Of a stretch of 5,004 nucleotides of DNA, positions 1 to 5,004 are shown piece by piece. The first letter of the stretch is position 1. Each line of letters opens with the position of its first letter. The stretch comes from Frankiaceae bacterium (GTDB lineage: Bacteria > Actinomycetota > Actinomycetes > JADGOU01): positions 1 through 5,004 of the forward strand of contig JADGOU010000229.1 of assembly GCA_017882835.1 (NCBI GenBank). Direction: 5' to 3'. Both the position numbers and the translations under genes were made by a program. The notes below the pieces were generated by a model, which saw only the letters and a list, made by a program, of their open reading frames with translations, did not search any database and was not told where the DNA came from.

Positions 1-723
1 ACCAAGCACAAGAAGGCGGTCGTCGACGCCCGGCGCGGCAAGCTGTTCGCCAAGTTGATCAAAACGATCGAGATGTCGGCACGGGCGGGCGGTGGCGACC
101 CGGCCGGCAACCCCACGCTCGCCGACGCCATCGCGAAAGCGAAGTCGAACTCGGTGCCCAACGACAACATCGAGCGGGCCGTCAAGCGAGGTTCGGGCGA
201 GCTCGGGGACGGGGCCAACTACGAGGCCATCACCTACGAGGGCTACGGACCCGGTGGCGTCGCCGTCCTGGTCGAGTGCCTGACCGACAACCGCAACCGG
301 GCCGCATCCGAGGTCCGTACGGCGATGACCCGCAACGGCGGCACCATGGCCGACCCGGGCTCGGTCGCCTACCTGTTCAACCGCCGCGGCGTGGCACTGG
401 TTGCGGGTGACGGCCTGACCGAGGACGACGTACTGGGCGCGGTGCTGGAGGCCGGCGCCGAGGAGGTCAACGACCTCGACGGGTCGTTCGAGGTGATCTC
501 CGCGGCGGCCGACCTGCACGCGGTGCGGACAGCGCTCACCGACGCGGGCATCCCGGTGGAGTCCGCCGACATCAGCTGGCTGCCCTCGGTCAGCGTTCCG
601 CTGGAGGACGACGCAGCGCGGCGGGTGCTGCGGCTGGTCGACGCCCTGGAAGATCTGGACGACGTCCAGAACGTGTGGGCCAACTTCGACGTCAGCGACG
701 AGGTGTTGGAGTCGGTCAACTGA
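1..723 (+). CDS. yebC: YebC/TACO1 family protein, 5' end cut by window edge
   Basis: The reading frame is open from base 1 and ends at a TGA at 721-723, giving 240 visible residues. The first visible residues ([19 protein letters not shown]) match the family N terminus just after the usual MSGHSKWAT-like start, so roughly nine codons lie outside the window and the full protein would be about 249 residues, normal for the family. An internal TTG at 55 is not the real start. Family landmarks seen are [15 protein letters not shown], the [11 protein letters not shown] segment, the YEGYGPGG loop, [11 protein letters not shown] and the NGG...GSVAYLF segment. The family is described both as a DNA-binding transcriptional regulator and, in mitochondrial TACO1 and bacterial YebC work, as a factor easing translation of proline-rich stretches; which role applies here cannot be read from sequence. 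It sits upstream of ruvC in the usual actinobacterial order, separated by 107 nt that appear to hold its own terminator. Confidence 0.95.
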   Translation, partial: TKHKKAVVDARRGKLFAKLIKTIEMSARAGGGDPAGNPTLADAIAKAKSNSVPNDNIERAVKRGSGELGDGANYEAITYEGYGPGGVAVLVECLTDNRNRAASEVRTAMTRNGGTMADPGSVAYLFNRRGVALVAGDGLTEDDVLGAVLEAGAEEVNDLDGSFEVISAAADLHAVRTALTDAGIPVESADISWLPSVSVPLEDDAARRVLRLVDALEDLDDVQNVWANFDVSDEVLESVN

Positions 724-744
724 CCCGGCGTGGTGCGGGGTTTT
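723..744 (+). terminator. weak candidate intrinsic terminator of yebC
   Basis: Directly at the yebC stop codon, ACCC (723-726) can pair with GGGT (738-741), or CCCG (724-727) with CGGG (736-739), across an 8 to 11 nt loop, followed at once by a run of four T (741-744). The stem is short, but a T run right after a G-rich arm is unusual in such GC-rich DNA. It would separate yebC from the ruvC promoter that begins at about 744. Function is inferred from structure only. Confidence 0.35.
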
Positions 745-766
745 CGTCGGTCCTCGACTCTAGGCT
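744..766 (+). promoter_or_regulatory. PafBC-type (RecA-NDp) DNA-damage promoter of ruvCAB
   Basis: The sequence reads TCGTCGGTC (744-752), then eight bases, then TAGGCT (761-766). The actinobacterial LexA-independent damage promoter known from mycobacterial recA has the form tTGTCRgtg-N8-TAnnnT. Ten of the twelve defined positions match, and the 8-nt spacer and the -10 element match exactly. The mismatches are C for T at 745 and C for G at 752. The expected transcript start is near 773, giving a leader of about 58 nt before ruvC. Known biology: PafBC activates such promoters after DNA damage together with the housekeeping sigma factor. Use here is inferred from the motif and its place before a recombination-repair operon. 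Confidence 0.6.
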
Positions 767-772
767 AGTAGT

Positions 773-786
773 CGAACGTCAGTTCG
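773..786 (+). promoter_or_regulatory. LexA operator (SOS box) of ruvCAB
   Basis: CGAAC-GTCA-GTTCG is a perfect palindrome with 5-bp arms and a 4-bp centre, an exact match to the Gram-positive SOS box CGAACNNNNGTTCG. It lies 6 nt after the -10 hexamer TAGGCT, so it would cover the transcript start, where bound LexA blocks initiation. RecA-stimulated cleavage of LexA would release it. ruvC is a known LexA target in mycobacteria, which fits. Confidence 0.85.
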
Positions 787-820
787 GCTGTCGCGCCCAC
801 CGGTGCGGCCCCGACATTGC

Positions 821-825
821 GGAGG
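821..825 (+). promoter_or_regulatory. ribosome binding site that sets the ruvC start
   Basis: GGAGG at 821-825 is a full Shine-Dalgarno core. It lies 5 nt before GTG 831, 11 nt before GTG 837, and overlaps the in-frame GTG at 825. The spacing therefore favours 831, which yields the expected [10 protein letters not shown] terminus. Confidence 0.75.
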
Positions 826-830
826 TGCGG

Positions 831-1319
831 GTGCGGGTGCTGGGCGTTGACCCTGGCCTCACGCGCTGCGGGCTGGGTGTCGTCGACGGTGCTCCGGGGC
901 GGCGGTTGGAGCTGGTCGAGGTTGATGTCGTGCGGACGCCGGCGGTGGACGACGTCAGTCGGCGGTTGCTCGGTCTGGACGACGCAATCACCCTCTGGTT
1001 GCGACGGCACCGTCCCGACGCGGTGGCGGTGGAGCGGGTGTTCAGCCAGCACAACGTGCGCACGGTGATGGGTACGGCACAGGCCGCCGCGGTGGCCATG
1101 CTCGCCGCCGCCCGGGTTGGCCTCCCGGTCGCCCTGCACACCCCGAGCGAGGTGAAGGCGGCGGTGTCCGGCTCCGGGCGGGCGGACAAGGCTCAGGTGG
1201 CGACCATGGTGACCCGGCTGCTCCGGCTGCCGGCCACGCCCCAGCCGGCGGACGCCGCGGACGCGCTAGCGCTGGCGATCTGTCACCTCTGGCTGGCACC
1301 CCGGCAAGTGGCGTCATGA
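831..1319 (+). CDS. ruvC: Holliday junction resolvase RuvC
   Basis: This 162-residue endodeoxyribonuclease cuts Holliday junctions symmetrically as a dimer, acting after RuvAB branch migration in the cytoplasm. The fold is RNase H-like. Residues 1-10 form the first strand ([10 protein letters not shown]) with catalytic Asp7. Glu68 lies in AVERVF, and Asp141 and Asp144 lie in the C-terminal [11 protein letters not shown] motif, so the full metal-binding D-E-D-D set is present. FSQHNVRT at 71-78 is the conserved junction-contacting segment. The GTG start at 831 is chosen from the GGAGG 5 nt upstream. The frame stays open back to 675, but that would overlap yebC and the promoter elements, so the longer form is rejected. 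Length is near the lower end for the family. The stop overlaps the ruvA start as ATGA, indicating translational coupling. Control is probably by the LexA box and PafBC-type promoter at 744-786. Confidence 0.96.
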   Translation: MRVLGVDPGLTRCGLGVVDGAPGRRLELVEVDVVRTPAVDDVSRRLLGLDDAITLWLRRHRPDAVAVERVFSQHNVRTVMGTAQAAAVAMLAAARVGLPVALHTPSEVKAAVSGSGRADKAQVATMVTRLLRLPATPQPADAADALALAICHLWLAPRQVAS

Positions 1320-1975
1320 TTGCGTCGGTGACTGGGCGAGTGGCGGTCGTGGCCGGCTCCGGCGCGGTGGTCGAGGTGGGCGGGGTCGGGCTGCTGGTGC
1401 AGTGCACGCCGGCGACGCTGTCGTCGCTGCGGGTCGGCGAGCCGGCCACGCTGCATACCAGCCTGGTGGTTCGGGAGGACGCGCTGACCCTCTACGGCTT
1501 CGCCGATGCCGACGAGCGGGCGACGTTCGAGCTGCTGCAGGCGGCCACCGGAGTGGGCCCGCGGCTGGCCCAGGCGGTGCTCGCCGTGCACCCACCTGCG
1601 GCGGTACGGCGGGCAGTTGCCACCGAGGACCTGGCTGCCCTAACACTCGTGCCCGGCATCGGGCGCAAGGGCGCCCAGCGGCTGATCCTCGAGCTTCGCG
1701 ACCGGATCGGCGAGGTGGCCGAGGACGGCGGCTCAGGCGCGGCTTGGGATGCCGGTCTGCGAGCAGCCGGTGTACCGGCGTGGCGAGAACAGGTCCGCGA
1801 TGCCCTTTGCGGGCTGGGCTACACGGTGCGGGAGGCGGACGAGGCGGTGGCGCGGGTGGAGCCGGCCGGGGTCGGCACGAATGGATCCACCCCCGATGGG
1901 GCGACCGGGGCCGGGACCGACGTCGACGTCGCGGCGCTGCTGCGCGCGGCGCTGGCCGTGCTGCGGCCGCGGTGA
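1316..1975 (+). CDS. ruvA: Holliday junction DNA helicase subunit RuvA
   Basis: RuvA (219 residues) binds the four-way junction as a tetramer and loads RuvB rings for branch migration. The N-terminal OB domain (about 1-63) begins MIASVTGRV and ends ALTLYGF. It carries the acidic pin Glu54-Asp55 (VVREDA), equivalent to Glu55-Asp56 in E. coli. Two helix-hairpin-helix motifs follow: [13 protein letters not shown] (about 77-89) and [15 protein letters not shown] (about 111-125), which grip the junction arms. A Gly/Ala-rich linker (about 133-153) leads to the RuvB-binding domain III (about 155-219), with [14 protein letters not shown] and a C-terminal [13 protein letters not shown] helix. Domain III holds an unusual Gly/Thr/Pro-rich stretch at about 183-202. 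The ATG start overlaps the ruvC stop by 4 bases, and ruvB starts 7 nt after the stop, so the three are surely co-transcribed. Confidence 0.96.
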   Translation: MIASVTGRVAVVAGSGAVVEVGGVGLLVQCTPATLSSLRVGEPATLHTSLVVREDALTLYGFADADERATFELLQAATGVGPRLAQAVLAVHPPAAVRRAVATEDLAALTLVPGIGRKGAQRLILELRDRIGEVAEDGGSGAAWDAGLRAAGVPAWREQVRDALCGLGYTVREADEAVARVEPAGVGTNGSTPDGATGAGTDVDVAALLRAALAVLRPR

Positions 1976-1982
1976 GGTCGCG

Positions 1983-3143
1983 ATGACTGCCCCCGTGCCC
2001 GACGGGCCGGACCTGCCGGACGTGCCGGACGTGCCGGTGGCGGGGGAGCCGGATGGCCCGACCGCAGGCTCGACCGCAACCCCGCCCGCCACGCCGACGC
2101 CCGCAGACATCGTCTCGGTGGTGGCCTCCGGCGACGACCGGGCGTTCGAGGCCGGATTGCGCCCGCGCCAGCTCGCCGACTTCGTCGGCCAACAGCGGGT
2201 CCGGGAACAGGTCGCGCTGTTGCTGGAGAGCGCGCTGCGGCGCGGCCGGCCACCCGACCACGTGCTGCTCAGCGGGCCGCCAGGGCTCGGCAAGACCTCG
2301 TTGGCGATGATCCTGGCCGCCGAGCTCGGCGCCGCCATCCGGCTGACCAGCGGCCCGGCCATTGAGCGGGCCGGCGACCTGGTGGCCTTGCTGACGTCGC
2401 TGGCCCCGGGCGAGGTGCTGTTCATCGACGAGATCCACCGCATCGCCCGCCCCGCCGAGGAGTTGCTCTACGCCGCGATGGAGGACTTTCGGGTCGACGT
2501 CATGCTGGGCAAGGGCGCCGGCGCGACCGCCATCCCGCTCGACGTGGCCCCGTTTACCCTGGTCGGCGCGACGACCCGCGGCGGACTGCTGACCGGCCCG
2601 CTGCGCGACCGGTTCGGCTTCGTCGGCCACCTCGACTTCTACGCTCCCGCCGAGCTGGAACAGGTGTTAACCCGGTCCGCGCGGCTGCTCGGCGTACCGC
2701 TGCGTCCCGACGGCGGCGCAGAGATTGCCGGCCGGTCTCGCGGTACCCCGCGAGTCGCCAACCGACTGCTGCGCCGGGTGCGGGACTACGCCGAGGTGCG
2801 GGCCGACGGCATCGTCACCCGGGAGGTGGCCCGGGCGGCACTCGCGGTGTACGACGTGGACGAGCTCGGCCTGGACCGGCTCGACCGGGCCGTGCTCGAA
2901 GCCCTGGTCCGACGGTTCGGCGGCGGTCCGGTGGGCCTGTCCACCCTGGGGGTCGCCGTGGGAGAGGAACCGGAGACGGTCGAGGAAGTGGCCGAGCCGT
3001 TCCTGGTTCGGGAGGGGCTGCTCGCCCGAACGCCGCGCGGGCGGGTCGCCACCCCGCACGGTTGGCACCACCTCGGGTTGGCGCCGCCGGAACCCCGGCA
3101 GCCGGGACCGGCGTTGTTCGATCTGCCGGCGCCCGCAACCTAG
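1983..3143 (+). CDS. ruvB: Holliday junction branch migration ATPase RuvB
   Basis: RuvB (386 residues) is the hexameric AAA+ motor that pulls DNA through the RuvA-bound junction. Homology to the family starts at about residue 42 (DIVSVVAS...), with [12 protein letters not shown] at 59-70. Walker A is GPPGLGKT (98-105), Walker B LFIDEIH (146-152, acidic pair Asp149-Glu150), sensor 1 GATTR (195-199), the arginine-finger segment GPLRDRFG (205-212), and sensor 2 RGTPRVANR (253-261). The C-terminal winged-helix domain spans about 305-360 ([13 protein letters not shown]...[11 protein letters not shown]). All motor residues are intact. The first 40 residues are an added Pro/Asp/Thr-rich tail, and the C-terminal 20 residues are also Pro-rich, so the protein is longer than the usual 335-355. 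The ATG at 1983 has GAGG 5 nt upstream (1974-1977), overlapping the ruvA stop. The stop TAG is the first part of a repeat that continues downstream. Confidence 0.97.
   Translation: MTAPVPDGPDLPDVPDVPVAGEPDGPTAGSTATPPATPTPADIVSVVASGDDRAFEAGLRPRQLADFVGQQRVREQVALLLESALRRGRPPDHVLLSGPPGLGKTSLAMILAAELGAAIRLTSGPAIERAGDLVALLTSLAPGEVLFIDEIHRIARPAEELLYAAMEDFRVDVMLGKGAGATAIPLDVAPFTLVGATTRGGLLTGPLRDRFGFVGHLDFYAPAELEQVLTRSARLLGVPLRPDGGAEIAGRSRGTPRVANRLLRRVRDYAEVRADGIVTREVARAALAVYDVDELGLDRLDRAVLEALVRRFGGGPVGLSTLGVAVGEEPETVEEVAEPFLVREGLLARTPRGRVATPHGWHHLGLAPPEPRQPGPALFDLPAPAT
2004..2039 (+). repeat. 9-bp tandem repeat in the ruvB N-terminal extension
   Basis: Four adjoining 9-bp units (GGGCCGGAC, CTGCCGGAC, GTGCCGGAC, GTGCCGGTG) encode [12 protein letters not shown], residues 8-19 of RuvB. 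The units share the CCGGAC core, so local duplication is likely. The repeat lies wholly in the non-conserved tail before the AAA+ core and should not affect catalysis. Confidence 0.7.
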
Positions 3144-3179
3144 ACTTGTCTGACGGGCGGAGACTTGTCTGACAGGCGG
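3142..3179 (+). repeat. two-copy 19-bp direct repeat overlapping the ruvB stop
   Basis: AGACTTGTCTGACGGGCGG (3142-3160) is followed without a gap by a copy with a single G-to-A change at its 14th base (3161-3179), and then by a further AGAC (3180-3183). Each unit starts with a small inverted repeat, AGAC-TT-GTCT, whose centres are 19 bp apart, close to two helical turns. The first copy begins within the TAG stop codon of ruvB. The repeat may be a paired operator ahead of yajC-secD or a chance duplication; I recognise no named regulator motif. Confidence 0.75.
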
Positions 3180-3227
3180 AGACCCGCACCCGAACCTCTT
3201 CGTACGGCGATTTCCTCGGCACGACGC

Positions 3228-3244
3228 CGGGTGCGTCGCACCCG
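3228..3244 (+). terminator. GC hairpin, candidate end of the ruvCAB transcript
   Basis: CGGGTGC-GTC-GCACCCG is a perfect 7-bp inverted repeat with a 3-nt loop, 84 nt after the ruvB stop and 35 nt before yajC. No T run follows; the next bases are CGCAATCTGACC. Terminators lacking a T tail have been proposed in actinobacteria, so this could partly end the ruv transcript. It could equally be a leader structure of yajC or a protein-binding palindrome. Confidence 0.4.
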
Positions 3245-3279
3245 CGCAATCTGACCCCTGACCCCAAATCGCAAAGGCG

Positions 3280-3669
3280 ATGCCCGTGGCTGGCACCGAA
3301 AACATCTTGTTGCTCGTCCTGCTCGCCGCCGCCTTCTACGTGCTGATCCTGCGACCGCAACGAACCCGCGCCCGCGCGCTGCGGGAGGTGCGTTCCAGCC
3401 TTGCGGTCGGCGCGGACGTCCTGACCACCGCCGGCATGTACGCCCGGGTCGCGGCGGTGGACGACGAGGACGGCACCGTGCTGCTGGAGATCGCGCCCGG
3501 GGTGACTGCCCGGTACCTGAAGGCGGCGGTCGGTCGCGTCGTGACGCCGGCGCCCACCGCTGCAGCCGGCGGAGCAACTCCGGCCTTCGGCACCGAATCG
3601 CTGGGTCAGGAGGCGGGGGACTCCGACGCCGACGGTGGCCCAGCTCCCACCTCGCGGCCCCCGAGCTGA
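3280..3669 (+). CDS. yajC: Sec translocase accessory subunit YajC
   Basis: YajC (129 residues) is a small inner-membrane protein of the SecDF-YajC complex that associates with SecYEG and aids protein export. A single membrane segment (about residues 8-25, NILLLVLLAAAFYVLILRP) follows a very short N terminus. The family RPQR motif is at 25-28. The cytoplasmic domain has the typical VGADVLTTAGMYARVAAVDDEDGTVLLEI layout (about 43-71) and TARYLKAAVGRV (76-87). A tail of about 40 Ala/Pro/Gly-rich and acidic residues follows, ending SRPPS. The start is ambiguous: ATG 3280 is only 2 nt after AAAGG (3273-3277), whereas in-frame GTG 3286 is 8 nt after it and would give MAGTENILLL. I list the ATG, but the GTG may be the one used. 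secD follows after 76 nt, matching the usual yajC-secD-secF order. Confidence 0.93.
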   Translation: MPVAGTENILLLVLLAAAFYVLILRPQRTRARALREVRSSLAVGADVLTTAGMYARVAAVDDEDGTVLLEIAPGVTARYLKAAVGRVVTPAPTAAAGGATPAFGTESLGQEAGDSDADGGPAPTSRPPS

Positions 3670-3685
3670 CGAGCGCCCATAATCG

Positions 3686-3713
3686 GCGAGGACCGGTCGG
3701 CCGTCCGCCTCGC
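3686..3713 (+). other. inverted repeat in the yajC-secD gap
   Basis: GCGAGG (3686-3691) pairs perfectly with CCTCGC (3708-3713). Inside, short alternatives such as GAC/GTC (3691-3693 with 3703-3705) could extend or rearrange the stem. No T run follows, so it is not a standard terminator. It could be a transcript structure between the two genes, 32 nt before the secD start. At this GC content such a pairing may be chance. Confidence 0.3.
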
Positions 3714-3745
3714 GTCCCGACGACGGAAACGGAAGAGTAGGACCC

Positions 3746-5004
3746 GTGGCTTCAGCCCCAGCGCAACGCGTCGGGCGTTATCTGGCCGGCCTGCTCGTGG
3801 TCGTGGTCGCGGCGTACGGCCTGCTGTTCTGGAAGGGTTACACCCCCAAGCTTGGCCTAGACCTGCGCGGCGGGGTGAGCGTGATCCTTACGCCGAAGGT
3901 GGAAGGGGGCGGCCGGGTCTCCAGCGCTCAGCTACAGCAGGCGGTCGACATCATCCGGCAACGGGTCAACGGCGTCGGCGTGGCCGAGGCCGAGGTGGTC
4001 ACCCAGGGCCAGAACATCGTCATCTCGGTGCCCGGCAAGGGGCGTGAGGTGGTGCAACAGCTCGGCAGCACCGCCCAGCTGCGCTTCCGCGAAGTGATCC
4101 AGGAGACGCCGACCGGCCCCGCTGTCGCGCCGTCTGCCGTCCCCGCGCCGGGTACGCCCGCGCCCACCGCACCGACGCCCGTGCCCACCGCACCGACGCC
4201 AGCGCCGTCGGGCGCCACGCCAGCGCCGTCGGGCGCCACGCCAGCGCCGTCGGGCGCCACGCCAGCGCCGTCGGGCGCCACGCCAAGCCCGCAGGGCCGC
4301 GCCCTGAGCGGTGCGTTGCTCGACACCGCTCCACCCGCGTCAACTGCCCCGGCCGCTCCCGACGTACCGACCCCGACGCCAGCCGCTGCGGCTCCCGCTA
4401 CCCCGACGCCGGCCGACGCCAGCCCGCCGCCGCCGGGGGCAGCGACCGACCCGCTCGCCGTCGCTTTCGCCGCCCTGGACTGCTCCCAGCCGGCGAACCG
4501 GCAGGGCAACAGCAGCGTGGACAAGCCGACCGACGAGACCGTGGCGTGCGACCGGGACGGCAAGGCCAAGTACCTGCTCGCGCCGGCGACCGTGGTCGGC
4601 ACGGACGTCAAGGGCGCCACCGCTCGGCTGGACCCCGCCGGCACGAACCAATGGCAGGTTGGCGTCACCTTCACCAGTGGTGGGCAGAAGAAGTTCACCG
4701 ACCTGACCGCCGCGACCGTCGGCAAGCAGGTGGCCATCGTGCTCGACGGCGTGGTCATCAGCGCCCCGGTGATCCAGAACACTATCCCGGGCGACGCTCA
4801 GATCACCGGCAACTTCAGCAAGGACGAGGCGCAGAACCTCGCTAACGTCTTGAAGTACGGCGCGCTGCCGCTGACCTTCACTACTTCCCAGGCCGAGGTG
4901 GTCTCGCCGACCCTGGGCACCGACCAACTGCACGCCGGCCTGCTCGCCGGCGGCATCGGGCTAGCGCTCGTGGTGCTCTACTCGCTGCTGTACTACCGCG
5001 GCCT
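3746..5004 (+). CDS. secD: Sec translocase accessory subunit SecD, 3' end cut by window edge
   Basis: SecD is the large membrane partner of SecF; using the proton motive force it helps preproteins complete export from SecYEG. The 419 visible residues show a short cytoplasmic N terminus, TM1 (about 11-29, RYLAGLLVVVVAAYGLLFW), the conserved LGLDLRGG motif (36-43), and the first part of the P1 domain, with QAVDIIRQRVNGVGVAEAEV and IVISVPGKG. A Pro/Ala/Thr-rich insertion follows (about 121-235) carrying a heptapeptide repeat. The P1 head then resumes, with Cys246 and Cys268, VGVTFTSGGQKKF, and IVLDGVVISAPVIQNTIPGDAQITGNFS (331-358). The conserved segments ALPLTF and VSPTLGTDQL lead into TM2 (about 397-416), and the gene is cut at YYRG. 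The remaining membrane helices lie outside the window. GTG 3746 is chosen because it precedes the basic residues and TM1, with GGAAGAG 8 nt and AGGA 3 nt upstream. secF is expected next. Confidence 0.95.
   Translation, partial: MASAPAQRVGRYLAGLLVVVVAAYGLLFWKGYTPKLGLDLRGGVSVILTPKVEGGGRVSSAQLQQAVDIIRQRVNGVGVAEAEVVTQGQNIVISVPGKGREVVQQLGSTAQLRFREVIQETPTGPAVAPSAVPAPGTPAPTAPTPVPTAPTPAPSGATPAPSGATPAPSGATPAPSGATPSPQGRALSGALLDTAPPASTAPAAPDVPTPTPAAAAPATPTPADASPPPPGAATDPLAVAFAALDCSQPANRQGNSSVDKPTDETVACDRDGKAKYLLAPATVVGTDVKGATARLDPAGTNQWQVGVTFTSGGQKKFTDLTAATVGKQVAIVLDGVVISAPVIQNTIPGDAQITGNFSKDEAQNLANVLKYGALPLTFTTSQAEVVSPTLGTDQLHAGLLAGGIGLALVVLYSLLYYRG
4163..4285 (+). repeat. 21-bp in-frame tandem repeat in secD (heptapeptide PSGATPA)
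   Basis: Four base-perfect 21-bp units lie at 4196-4216, 4217-4237, 4238-4258 and 4259-4279, with a 6-bp start of a fifth (4280-4285). Upstream, the 17-mer CCCACCGCACCGACGCC occurs at 4163-4179 and 4184-4200, with the same 21-nt period. In the protein (residues 140-181) this gives PTAPTPV, PTAPTPA, three PSGATPA and PSGATPS. The period is a multiple of three, so copy changes keep the frame. Exact identity, including at silent sites, points to recent duplication by slippage or unequal exchange. Confidence 0.93.

Noticed and set aside
675..830. Longer ruvC reading frame extending upstream to 675
   Set aside because: It would overlap the end of yebC, translate the promoter and LexA box, and add a non-homologous Arg-rich N terminus; the GGAGG at 821 supports the start at 831.
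1314..2630. 438-codon reverse-strand open frame across ruvA and ruvB
   Set aside because: It lies antisense to two clearly real genes, its product is low-complexity Arg/Pro/Ala with no recognisable domain, and such shadows are expected at this GC content.
3146..3183. TTGTCTGAC copies in the 19-bp repeat as PafBC promoter elements
   Set aside because: Eight bases downstream of each copy there is no TAnnnT (the hexamers are ACTTGT and ACCCGC), so the promoter form is not met.
3191..3202. CGAA-CCTC-TTCG inverted repeat resembling an SOS box before yajC
   Set aside because: The arms lack the GAAC-N4-GTTC spacing required by LexA, and no -10 element lies nearby; yajC has no known link to SOS.
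3165..3254. Possible 29-codon leader peptide (TTG start, Arg-rich) before yajC
   Set aside because: The start is a TTG with GGAG only 2 nt away, there is no membrane or stalling motif, and the frame crosses the 3228-3244 hairpin; chance open frame is more likely.
3678..3683. CATAAT as a -10 element for a separate secD promoter
   Set aside because: It stands out in GC-rich DNA, but no acceptable -35 was found 16-19 bp upstream and its first base is off the TAnnnT consensus; read-through from yajC suffices.
3928..4782. 284-codon reverse-strand open frame with a repeated GVAPDGA motif opposite secD
   Set aside because: The repeat is only the complement of the secD 21-bp array; no ribosome site or family features were seen, so it is a shadow frame.

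Overview
The window is one gene-dense, forward-strand stretch of a very G+C-rich chromosome. GTG starts, strongly G/C-biased third codon positions and the gene order yebC - ruvC - ruvA - ruvB - yajC - secD point to an actinobacterium. The same order is seen in many actinobacteria, where it usually continues into secF. I cannot name the genus from sequence alone. The proteins look like those of a Micromonosporales/Frankiales-type organism, but that is only an impression.

Layout: positions 1-723 hold yebC, missing about nine codons at its 5' end. Positions 724-830 are a short intergenic region that appears to hold a weak yebC terminator, a PafBC (RecA-NDp type) damage promoter and a perfect LexA/SOS box, all ahead of ruvC. 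Positions 831-3143 carry the tightly packed ruvC-ruvA-ruvB operon; ruvC and ruvA overlap by ATGA, and ruvA and ruvB are 7 nt apart. Positions 3144-3279 are a non-coding spacer with a 19-bp direct repeat that begins inside the ruvB stop codon, and a 7-bp GC hairpin that may end the ruv transcript. Positions 3280-3669 are yajC. After a 76-nt gap, secD starts at 3746 and runs off the 3' edge; it contains an in-frame 21-bp tandem repeat coding for a Pro/Ala/Thr-rich linker.

How the genes work together: RuvA and RuvB form the branch-migration motor on Holliday junctions and RuvC cuts the junction, so the SOS-type control seen upstream of ruvC fits the operon's job. YajC and SecD belong to the accessory SecDF-YajC membrane complex that uses ion flow to help the Sec translocon export proteins. 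YebC is a separate, widely conserved protein (translation of difficult sequences and/or transcriptional regulation).

I see no mobile element, CRISPR array, tRNA, rRNA or pseudogene. All genes belong to known families and I found no previously undescribed system. The points most worth a second look are the dual damage-responsive control region (744-786), the 19-bp repeat before yajC (3142-3179), and the recently expanded heptapeptide repeat in SecD (4163-4285).
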